DNA of 6,719 nt from an uncultured Bacteroidales bacterium (lineage in GTDB: Bacteria; Bacteroidota; Bacteroidia; Bacteroidales; UBA4417): the NCBI GenBank assembly GCA_903917425.1, contig CAIXAQ010000026.1, forward strand, positions 1-6,719, in the 5' to 3' direction. A program made the position numbers and the translations under genes. Every line of letters begins with the position of its first letter. Within the stretch, counting starts at the first letter, position 1. Below the pieces are notes generated by a model. That model was not told the DNA's origin. It made no database searches and saw only the letters and a list, made by a program, of their open reading frames with translations. Positions 1-5,464 of the stretch are shown one piece after another.

Positions 1-89
1 AGTTCGACCTTCAGGCGTCCGCCGATGTGGCGCAACACCAGCCTGATGCGGCGCCGGAAGAACCAGATGCAGTCAGATTTCTTTTTCAT
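1..89 (-). other. GC-rich edge segment, possible start of a minus-strand gene
   Basis: The first ~70 bases contain 45 G or C, well above the AT-leaning remainder, and the composition changes abruptly near position 75. On the minus strand an ATG at 87-89 opens a frame that runs off the window edge; it begins MKKKSDCIWFFRRR and is rich in Arg and hydrophobic residues. On the plus strand two frames are also open from the edge, ending at stops at 90-92 and 97-99, so coding direction is ambiguous. The minus reading has a natural lysine-rich start, while the plus reading in frame 3 is an acidic, Pro/Ala-rich tail. I do not recognise a family. It could be the terminus of a mobile or repeated element, or the end of a gene from a GC-richer donor. 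Confidence that a real gene starts at 89 is low. Confidence 0.25.
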
Positions 90-144
90 TAAACAATAAT
101 AGTGGGAAATTTAAATAAAGAGATTCAACACTTTATGGGTATTG

Positions 145-163
145 AAAAAAACTATCGTAGTTT
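145..163 (-). terminator. candidate minus-strand hairpin with T-run
   Basis: On the minus strand, AAACTA and TAGTTT form a perfect 6-bp stem around a CGA loop (149-163). The second arm runs straight into a T tract (seven T in all, 151 to 145). It lies downstream of the minus-strand gene that ends at 215, so it could end that transcript. The stem has only one G-C pair, so the call is weak. Confidence 0.35.
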
Positions 164-177
164 GATAAAGCATTCAT

Positions 178-197
178 AAGAATTATAAATAATTCTT
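178..197. repeat. 20-bp perfect palindrome, possible terminator stem
   Basis: AAGAATTATAAATAATTCTT consists of 9-base arms that are exact reverse complements around a 2-base AA centre. It starts about 18 bases beyond the stop of the minus-strand gene at 215. This suggests an AT-only hairpin at the 3' end of that transcript, perhaps acting with the second hairpin further on. With no G-C-rich stem it may equally be a protein-binding dyad or chance in AT-rich DNA. Confidence 0.35.
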
Positions 198-214
198 GCT
201 ATCTCTGTTTCAGA

Positions 215-643
215 CTAATAGCTGCCCCAACTTACAAGACTTAGCTCCTGATCAACAAAGTAGAAATCAATTTGTGCATCATCAAAAGTAACCCGGTGTT
301 CGCCCCAGGTTTCATCATCTTCTTCAATGTCACTAAACCCATTTTCGTACATCAATGTTATTACATTATCCCTCGTAATATTGAATATTTTCAGGTTAAA
401 CAACATTGTTTCAAGGTTATCGGACTCAATAGTACTCAATATCGGTTCACCGTTGGCTGCATCAAAAAAGAAATTTAATCCTTGATCAGGATAATTCCAA
501 ACAATGCTCTCAACATTTCCGTCAATGGCACTCTCAAGTTCTTCAACATCTTCAGGTTCGCCAAAAGCACTCCTAACCAACTCTGGAGTGCACCCGAAAC
601 GGATCTCATCCATTCCTTTTTTAAGTATTACGTGTAGGTCCAT
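215..643 (-). CDS. small acidic cytosolic protein, two-repeat architecture, function unknown
   Basis: A 142-residue soluble protein with no signal peptide or membrane segment and strongly acidic (for example the EEDDE run near 107-111). I do not recognise a named family. It seems to consist of two similar halves. Residues 14-72 have the pattern I-R-F-G-C-T...V...FGEP...W-N-Y...G-L-N-F-F-F-D. Residues 85-140 repeat it as K-I-F-N-I-T-R-D-N-V...GF-D-I-E-E...I-D-F-Y-F. A helix followed by strands in each half resembles the BamE/BLIP-like type of small domain, but that is inference from pattern only. Acidic proteins of this size are common among contact-dependent toxin immunity proteins in Bacteroidetes, yet no toxin gene is visible, so that role is not supported here. 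The ATG at 643 follows an A-rich leader with no Shine-Dalgarno, as usual in this phylum. The gene is 136 bases beyond the SDR stop and probably has its own promoter. Confidence 0.75.
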   Translation of the reverse strand: MDLHVILKKGMDEIRFGCTPELVRSAFGEPEDVEELESAIDGNVESIVWNYPDQGLNFFFDAANGEPILSTIESDNLETMLFNLKIFNITRDNVITLMYENGFSDIEEDDETWGEHRVTFDDAQIDFYFVDQELSLVSWGSY

Positions 644-708
644 TTTTACATTTATTTGATTTACAGTTCTTTGTTTATGAAAATCGACTATTCAGTCATT
701 ATTCCAGT

Positions 709-716
709 CAAAAATA
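709..716 (-). promoter_or_regulatory. candidate Bacteroidetes -7 element upstream of the 215-643 gene
   Basis: The minus strand reads TATTTTTG, an exact match to the Bacteroidetes -7 consensus TAnnTTTG. It would place the transcription start near 702 and give a leader of about 60 bases. No clear TTTG -33 box is present at the expected 19-21 base spacing, so the support is one short motif only. Confidence 0.3.
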
Positions 717-779
717 CCGAGAGTCTTTGGTAATAATTGCTTCAGGAGACATTCTGAATTCGGGCAAGAAAGATAGTGA

Positions 780-1604
780 TTATTTTAATGGCGAATCAGG
801 TTCTTTTGCAAATGTGTTATAAATTTGTTTATCGACAAAAACAGGGAAAATTTTCGCAAGGAAAACGGTCAATTTTCCTTCCCTAAAAGTTAGAATTAAC
901 TCGCGTTTCCGGCTTGCAACCGATTTATAAACATGAGCTGCAACAGTTTCGGCCTTCATCATATGATTTTCGTCGCGGGGAGTTTCGCCCTGCATCGAGC
1001 CATCGGCTAACAATGCAGCCCTTCGAATGTTGGATGTAGTAAAACCCGGCGCAACTATTAACACATGTAAACCTGTCCTTCGGTTTTCGGTCCGCAAAGT
1101 ACTAAGGAAACCACGGACAGCAAATTTTGAAGCAGCATAGGCGCTTCTACCCGGCATTCCAATGTATCCGCCAATAGATATTACCCCAACTAATGAACCT
1201 TTTGTTTTTAACAGATATGGCATTGCATATTTGGTGCAATACACTGTTCCCCAGTAATTTGTATCCATCAATCGGCGCATCACATCAAGTTGAAGATCAA
1301 TAAAAATTGCCCTCATGCTGATACCGGCATTGTTTATAAGAATGTCAATCCTTCCAAACTTTTCTAGCGTTTTCTCTACCAGTATGCGACAATCCTGTTC
1401 AACTGTTACATCGGTACGAACAGCCAAAGCTTCAATGCCAAGTCGTTGTAAATCAGATACAATCTCATTCAGATTTGTCACATTCCGTGCAGCCAGCACC
1501 ACTTTTGAGCCTTTCCCGCCAAATTCGTAAGCCAATGCCTTTCCTATGCCTGATGATGCGCCCGTTATAATGACTACTTTTTCCTCCATCTGCTGAAATA
1601 TCAT
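780..1604 (-). CDS. short-chain dehydrogenase/reductase (SDR), classical type
   Basis: A 274-residue cytosolic NAD(P)H-dependent oxidoreductase with a single Rossmann fold. The dinucleotide loop TGASSGIG lies at 14-21, Arg40 at the end of the second strand favours NADP(H), TDV is at 64-66 and NNAG at 91-94. The catalytic tetrad is complete: Asn116, Ser143, Tyr156 and Lys160 in the YAASK motif. A PG motif follows at 186-187. The sequence resembles DHRS7-like SDRs common in Bacteroidetes, with a hydrophobic C-terminal segment (245-262) that may contact membrane or lipid. The substrate cannot be read from sequence; carbonyl groups of lipids or steroids are possibilities only. The start is uncertain: Met6 (codon 1587-1589) gives MEEKVVIITG, closer to usual family N-termini, while the ATG at 1604 adds five residues. 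The gene is transcribed divergently from the aminotransferase and has no obvious operon partner. Confidence 0.93.
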   Translation of the reverse strand: MIFQQMEEKVVIITGASSGIGKALAYEFGGKGSKVVLAARNVTNLNEIVSDLQRLGIEALAVRTDVTVEQDCRILVEKTLEKFGRIDILINNAGISMRAIFIDLQLDVMRRLMDTNYWGTVYCTKYAMPYLLKTKGSLVGVISIGGYIGMPGRSAYAASKFAVRGFLSTLRTENRRTGLHVLIVAPGFTTSNIRRAALLADGSMQGETPRDENHMMKAETVAAHVYKSVASRKRELILTFREGKLTVFLAKIFPVFVDKQIYNTFAKEPDSPLK

Positions 1605-1633
1605 ACAATAATACGGTTATTTAGCCTTGTCAG

Positions 1634-1662
1634 CAAATTTAAACCAATTTTTCCTCAACAAA
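1634..1662 (-). promoter_or_regulatory. candidate promoter for the SDR gene
   Basis: On the minus strand TAAATTTG (1641 to 1634) matches the Bacteroidetes -7 motif TAnnTTTG exactly. A TTTG (1662 to 1659) lies 17 bases upstream as a possible -33 box, slightly closer than the usual 19-21. Transcription would begin near 1627, leaving a short leader before either candidate start codon. It overlaps the control region of the divergent aminotransferase gene. Confidence 0.45.
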
Positions 1663-1665
1663 TTG

Positions 1666-1673
1666 TACTTTTG
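1666..1673 (+). promoter_or_regulatory. candidate -7 element for the aminotransferase gene
   Basis: TACTTTTG matches TAnnTTTG exactly. It predicts a transcription start near 1680, which lies after the upstream in-frame TTG at 1671 and before the ATG at 1695. The motif therefore argues for the ATG as the true start. No good -33 TTTG is seen at the usual spacing. Confidence 0.4.
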
Positions 1674-1694
1674 AAGAGTAAATTCTCCACTTTA

Positions 1695-2888
1695 ATGATT
1701 AGCGACCGACAACTTTTTTTGACTAATCTGGCACAAACCAGTGACTCCCCTCTTGCCCTCGAAATAACAAAAGCTAAAGGTATCTATTTACATGATGCAT
1801 CCGGGAAGAAATATATGGATCTTATTTCGGGTATTTCGGTAAGTAATACCGGGCACAGGCATCCTGCCATTGTGAAAGCAATCAAAAAGCAGGCAGACCT
1901 TTACCTTCACCTCATGGTTTACGGTGAGTACATACAATCACCACAGGTAAAGTTAGCGGCTGTGCTTGCCGGTTTGCTGCCCGAAAAACTGAACAACTGC
2001 TATTTTGTAAATTCAGGCAGCGAAGCGGTTGAAGGTGCTTTAAAATTAGCTAAACGCTTTACAGGAAGAAAGAAAATTGTAGCTTTTAAAAATGCTTACC
2101 ACGGAAGTACCCACGGGGCATTAAGCGTAATGGGGAATGAGAGTTACCAGATTCCTTTTGGTCCTTTATTACCTGATGTACAGCATATTAATTTTAATTC
2201 GATAGTCGACCTCAGAGTAATAACTTTAGAAACTGCCTGTGTCATTGCCGAACCTGTGCAAGGAGAAGCAGGCATTATTCCGGCAACACAAGAATTTTTA
2301 TCTACGCTCAGAAAACGCTGTAACGAAACCGGCACTCTCCTGATTTTCGACGAAATTCAGACAGGCATGGGCCGGACTGGTTTTATGTTCGCTTTTGAAA
2401 AATACCAGGTAATCCCGGATATACTACTGTTAGCCAAAGGATTAGGAGGTGGAATGCCAATTGGGGCGTTTATCTCGTCCCGCGAAATTATGTCAACTCT
2501 CACGGTTAACCCCGTACTGGGGCATATTACTACATTTGGAGGTCACCCGGTAAGTTGCGCAGCAGCCCTGGCGAATATTGAAGTTCTGAAGAGCGAAAAA
2601 CTGATTGAAAGCGTTGAAGCAAAGAGCGGTCAATTCCTTGAATTGCTCAGCAAAAGCCCTTCAATAAAGCAAATCAGAGCTTCAGGATTAATGATTGCAT
2701 TGCAACTCGACAATTTCGCCCATGTGAAAAAAGTAATTGATATCTGCATTGAACAGGGAGTTATTATCGACTGGTTTTTGTTCAATGACTCATCCATCCG
2801 GATTGCGCCACCCTTAACCATCAGTAAAACGCAAATTAGCAAAGCGTGTAAGGTGATTTTACTGGCATTAGAAAAGTTATCCATTTAA
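1695..2888 (+). CDS. class III PLP-dependent aminotransferase (acetylornithine/ornithine aminotransferase-like)
   Basis: A 397-residue cytosolic fold-type I aminotransferase, full length for the family. Visible features are SGSEA at 107-111 (PLP phosphate loop), AYHGSTHG at 134-141 (ring stacking), Glu186 and Gln189 in AEPVQGEAG, Asp219 in IFDEIQTGMGRTG (pyridine nitrogen), Lys248 in LLAKGLGGGMPIGA (Schiff-base lysine), Thr279-Thr280 in TTFGGHP (phosphate contact from the partner subunit) and Arg369 in RIAPP (substrate carboxylate). The whole sequence, including MDLISGI, VMVYGE-like and IDWFLF stretches, matches the Bacteroidetes protein usually labelled aspartate aminotransferase family or acetylornithine aminotransferase. 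No argB, argC or argJ is adjacent, so an arginine-biosynthetic role is not shown; omega-amino donors such as ornithine are plausible. I chose the ATG at 1695 over an in-frame TTG at 1671 because homologues begin near here and a -7 motif overlaps the TTG. Confidence 0.93.
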   Translation: MISDRQLFLTNLAQTSDSPLALEITKAKGIYLHDASGKKYMDLISGISVSNTGHRHPAIVKAIKKQADLYLHLMVYGEYIQSPQVKLAAVLAGLLPEKLNNCYFVNSGSEAVEGALKLAKRFTGRKKIVAFKNAYHGSTHGALSVMGNESYQIPFGPLLPDVQHINFNSIVDLRVITLETACVIAEPVQGEAGIIPATQEFLSTLRKRCNETGTLLIFDEIQTGMGRTGFMFAFEKYQVIPDILLLAKGLGGGMPIGAFISSREIMSTLTVNPVLGHITTFGGHPVSCAAALANIEVLKSEKLIESVEAKSGQFLELLSKSPSIKQIRASGLMIALQLDNFAHVKKVIDICIEQGVIIDWFLFNDSSIRIAPPLTISKTQISKACKVILLALEKLSI

Positions 2889-2895
2889 ATATATC

Positions 2896-2913
2896 TCATA
2901 TTACTAAATATGA
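2896..2913. repeat. 7-bp inverted repeat after the aminotransferase stop
   Basis: TCATATT and AATATGA form a perfect 7-bp stem around a 4-base ACTA loop, starting eight bases past the stop codon. It could be a weak transcript end or a regulatory dyad before the next gene. There is no T-run and the stem is nearly all A-T, so support is thin. Confidence 0.25.
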
Positions 2914-2929
2914 ACTAATTAGCATCAGC

Positions 2930-2937
2930 TATGTTTA
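2930..2937 (+). promoter_or_regulatory. weak -7 like element before the deiminase-family gene
   Basis: TATGTTTA differs from TAnnTTTG only at the last base. It would place transcription start near 2944, after the ATG at 2939 but before the ATG at 2957, in agreement with the later start. No -33 match was found. The gene could instead be read through from the aminotransferase. Confidence 0.2.
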
Positions 2938-2956
2938 TATGTCAAAAGCTACATCT

Positions 2957-4585
2957 ATGAAACAATATATATTCCTCACTCTTAGCCTGCTTTTCAGCAC
3001 TCAAATTCTTTTCGCCCAAGAAATTACGATACCTGGTGAATCCGAAAAAAATGAAGGTATAATCCTTAAATGGAATTATAACGAAGCTATCGATTCGGCT
3101 GTAGCGCAAATCGCTTCCATTATTTCGACCGACGATAAAGTGTGGATTCTGTGTGATACGAATAATGCATATACTGTTTCGGCTATACAATCACAACTTA
3201 GTATGCGCGGAGCAAATCTGTCGAATATAACTTTTATTGATGGCACGGCCGAAACTCCCTGGTTACGTGATTTTGGACCGGAGGCCGGGTACGCTGTAGA
3301 TTCCTTAGGTGCTACACGTCATTTTGTTGATAATCAATATAATCCTGTCCAATATCCTACCGCTGATTTTATACCTGTCGAACTGGCTTCCTATTTCAAT
3401 TTTGACTATGCTGCAATGCCTTTGAATTTCGAATTTGGAAACATTTTACTTGATGGCATTGGTCGGGGATTCGTAAGCGACAGGGTTTTAGCGCAGAACC
3501 CGGGAATGAGTTCCAACATTGCCATACAGTTACTTTATACTAAACTCGGCTTAAACCAGATAATAATATTCCCATCCATACCTGAATGCGGTGGTGGCGA
3601 ATGGGCAGAAATAAGCCGCCTTTTAAAAATCGTTGATGCCGAAACTGTATTGGTTTCCCAATTTCCCCAAAGTGTTCCTTATTATCAGCAGGTTGAAATG
3701 ATAGCTGACTCCCTGGCAAACACACCCAACGATTTCGGGTTTAATTTTAAAGTGTTCAGGCTTCCTGTAGCAGCGGGTGCAAATGGCGAATATTCGGTCA
3801 CGTCGAACGGAGAGATCCGGTCGTACACATCTTCCATATTGTTTAACAATAAAGTCATTATTCCATCGTATAACTCAGCAAATGACGCAGTTGCGCTAAA
3901 CGTTTACAAACAGGCATTTCCCGGGTACCATATTTACCAGGTTCCTTCGCAGGTGCTGACATCTATGCATGGTTCACTGTACAGATTAGCTGTAAATGTT
4001 CCTCAACCAAAGTTATTCAGAATACGGCATCAAAAATTTTCAGGAATGTTGCCGTATGAAAGTGAGATTTGGATGAATGCTTTGGTACAAAGCACTGATC
4101 CTCTGGATAGCATCCAGATATTTTACAGGATACATCCTTCGGCTACCTACCAGGTTGTAAATACCTATGGATGCTGTGGCGGAAACAGTGCTTCGATTAC
4201 CGGATTCAATATCAGTGATACCGTTTCCTATTACCTGAAAGCATATGGCGGTGGCAATGCATATCCATTGCCTGTTGCCGCACCCGAAGTTACCTATACC
4301 TTTTGGTTCGATCCGTTTACCGGGTTAAAGTCATCAACCTCAGATGGAAATATTTCTATTTTTCCAAATCCGGCTTCAGACCGTATTTTTGTGAAAGGGA
4401 TTCCGGTAACAAATTCGGAAAGTCGCTACCAGATTATGAACCTGCAGGGAATATTGATTGCTGAAGATAAAATTCCGGGCGAACAACCCATCAGACTTCC
4501 GGAGTCAATGGTGAATGGTTTTTATCTCGTTAAAATAATTACTTCCGGCGAAACTCATATATGTAAGCTATATTTGCAACACTAA
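2957..4585 (+). CDS. secreted peptidylarginine/agmatine deiminase-family protein with T9SS sorting tail, probably inactive
   Basis: Numbering here is from an in-frame ATG at 2939 (548 residues); I prefer the ATG at 2957 (Met7), which starts a standard signal peptide, MKQYIFLTLSLLFSTQILFAQ, with cleavage near residue 27. Residues ~36-355 are a porphyromonas-type peptidylarginine deiminase/agmatine deiminase domain: WLRDFGP at 108-114 with the first catalytic Asp111, FEFGN at 164-168 where the family has EGGN, and the conserved DAVALNVYKQAFPGY at 316-330. Residues ~356-457 look like a beta-sandwich domain with a Cys pair at 412-413. Residues ~472-548 form a Por-type type IX sorting domain (FPNPASDRIFV at 475-485, GFYLVKI at 527-533). 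The protein should be exported and released or attached at the cell surface. The family His-x-Asp aligns with Glu224 and Ser226, the Asn of YTNS with Ser298, and the nucleophilic Cys region (MHGSLYR) has no Cys. I infer loss of deiminase activity. It is followed by aat after nine bases. Confidence 0.85.
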   Translation: MKQYIFLTLSLLFSTQILFAQEITIPGESEKNEGIILKWNYNEAIDSAVAQIASIISTDDKVWILCDTNNAYTVSAIQSQLSMRGANLSNITFIDGTAETPWLRDFGPEAGYAVDSLGATRHFVDNQYNPVQYPTADFIPVELASYFNFDYAAMPLNFEFGNILLDGIGRGFVSDRVLAQNPGMSSNIAIQLLYTKLGLNQIIIFPSIPECGGGEWAEISRLLKIVDAETVLVSQFPQSVPYYQQVEMIADSLANTPNDFGFNFKVFRLPVAAGANGEYSVTSNGEIRSYTSSILFNNKVIIPSYNSANDAVALNVYKQAFPGYHIYQVPSQVLTSMHGSLYRLAVNVPQPKLFRIRHQKFSGMLPYESEIWMNALVQSTDPLDSIQIFYRIHPSATYQVVNTYGCCGGNSASITGFNISDTVSYYLKAYGGGNAYPLPVAAPEVTYTFWFDPFTGLKSSTSDGNISIFPNPASDRIFVKGIPVTNSESRYQIMNLQGILIAEDKIPGEQPIRLPESMVNGFYLVKIITSGETHICKLYLQH

Positions 4586-4596
4586 TCTGATCAGAT
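4585..4596. repeat. 12-bp perfect palindrome spanning the aat start
   Basis: ATCTGATCAGAT is an exact palindrome covering the last base of the upstream stop, the nine-base spacer and the first two bases of the aat ATG. It leaves no room for a Shine-Dalgarno sequence. It may be chance, a protein-binding site or a small hairpin affecting translation of aat. Confidence 0.3.
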
Positions 4597-5281
4597 GCCT
4601 GTCGAAATTTCGCGACGAAAATTAGAATTCCCCGATCTCGACGAAGCCGATGAGTCCGGATTACTTGCCGTTGGCGGCGATTTGAGTGTTAACCGCCTTA
4701 AACTGGCCTATTCAAAAGGCATATTCCCCTGGTATGAGGATGGAATGCCAATACTCTGGTGGTCGCCCGATCCCCGAATGGTGCTTTTTCCCGAAAAGCT
4801 GATCATTTCGCAAAGTTTGAAACAGATCATCAAAAAGAAACAATTTACAGTTACAATCGACAGAGCGTTTGAAAAGGTAATAAGCAACTGCTCCAAAACG
4901 CCCCGAAAAGGCGAAGATGGCACTTGGATCACCCGCGACATGCAAAATGCTTACATACGCCTGCACGAAGCAGGCTATGCTCATTCAGCCGAGGCCTGGC
5001 TCAATGGTGAACTTATCGGCGGGCTCTATGGTGTTTCGCTCGGGAAAGCTTTTTTTGGAGAATCCATGTTTCATCATGTGCCAAATGCTTCGAAAGTTGC
5101 ATTGCATTTTCTGGTCGAAAAACTTTGCCAATGGAATTTTCATATTATTGATGCACAGGTTTATACAAATCATCTCGAAAGCCTTGGCGGTGAAATGATA
5201 CCCCGGAATCAATATATCCATATCCTGGAAAGCGCCTTACAAATCGATGATGTGACAGGATCGTGGGAATCGAGAGATTGA
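4595..5281 (+). CDS. aat: leucyl/phenylalanyl-tRNA--protein transferase
   Basis: A 228-residue cytosolic enzyme that moves Leu or Phe from aminoacyl-tRNA to the N-terminus of proteins starting with Arg or Lys, marking them for ClpS/ClpAP-type degradation (the bacterial N-degron pathway). All family motifs are present in order: GLLAVGGDLS 22-31, YSKGIFPWY 39-47, WWSPDPR 55-61, TWI 110-112, HSAEAW 130-135, GGLYGVSLG 142-150, FFGESMF 153-159, ASK 165-167, IDAQ 185-188 and HLESLGG 193-199. Glu156, Asp186 and Gln188 match, with the same numbers, the residues assigned to catalysis in E. coli Aat. Length is normal for the family. It begins nine bases after the deiminase-family stop and is probably cotranscribed with it. 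No clpS or clpA lies in the window. The start is supported by the usual short MPV...FPD N-terminus. Confidence 0.97.
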   Translation: MPVEISRRKLEFPDLDEADESGLLAVGGDLSVNRLKLAYSKGIFPWYEDGMPILWWSPDPRMVLFPEKLIISQSLKQIIKKKQFTVTIDRAFEKVISNCSKTPRKGEDGTWITRDMQNAYIRLHEAGYAHSAEAWLNGELIGGLYGVSLGKAFFGESMFHHVPNASKVALHFLVEKLCQWNFHIIDAQVYTNHLESLGGEMIPRNQYIHILESALQIDDVTGSWESRD

Positions 5282-5315
5282 TTGGTTTACGTTTTCCCAT
5301 CCGGATTTCTTTAGC

Positions 5316-5363
5316 ACTTTAAAGTATCAATTTTCAGTTTTTTTTAACCAAATGTCTGAAAAT
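5316..5363 (+). terminator. possible weak terminator region after aat
   Basis: ACTTTAAAGT (5316-5325) is a perfect 10-bp palindrome. Shortly after, ATTTTCAG (5330-5337) and CTGAAAAT (5356-5363) can pair as an 8-bp stem around an 18-base loop that contains a run of eight T. These are the only structures in the gap between aat and the next gene that could end the aat transcript. The large loop and low G-C content make this tentative. Confidence 0.25.
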
Positions 5364-5388
5364 AATATTTTCTTTCAAGGTAAAAAGA

Positions 5389-5396
5389 TACATTTG
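5389..5396 (+). promoter_or_regulatory. candidate -7 element for the beta-barrel protein gene
   Basis: TACATTTG matches the Bacteroidetes -7 consensus TAnnTTTG exactly. Transcription would begin near 5403, giving a leader of about 60 bases. Only T-rich sequence without an exact TTTG occurs near the -33 position. The motif suggests that the following gene is transcribed on its own. Confidence 0.4.
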
Positions 5397-5464
5397 CCTA
5401 CAAAGAAAATGAACTATCGCGTTCTCTGCCATCTGTAATATCAATTGACTAACAATTACTTATA

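Noticed and set aside
272..478. Plus-strand open frame of 68 codons antisense to the small acidic gene.
   Set aside because: It has no recognisable domain, while the minus-strand protein has a coherent length, repeated pattern and a promoter motif.
1671..1694. In-frame TTG extension giving eight extra residues to the aminotransferase.
   Set aside because: The TTG overlaps an exact -7 motif, and family members begin close to the later ATG; the extra residues are not typical.
2144..2335. Minus-strand open frame of 63 codons inside the aminotransferase.
   Set aside because: It is antisense to the conserved PLP-binding region and has no recognisable domain or start context.
4169..4184. Cys-Cys pair in YGCCGGN of the deiminase-like protein considered as a relocated nucleophile.
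   Set aside because: It lies in the downstream beta-sandwich region, outside the deiminase fold, so it is unlikely to reach the active-site pocket.
4708..5221. Several open frames opposite or overlapping the aat gene, up to about 90 codons.
   Set aside because: They show no family motifs and lie wholly inside a clearly conserved gene; they look like by-products of its codon use.
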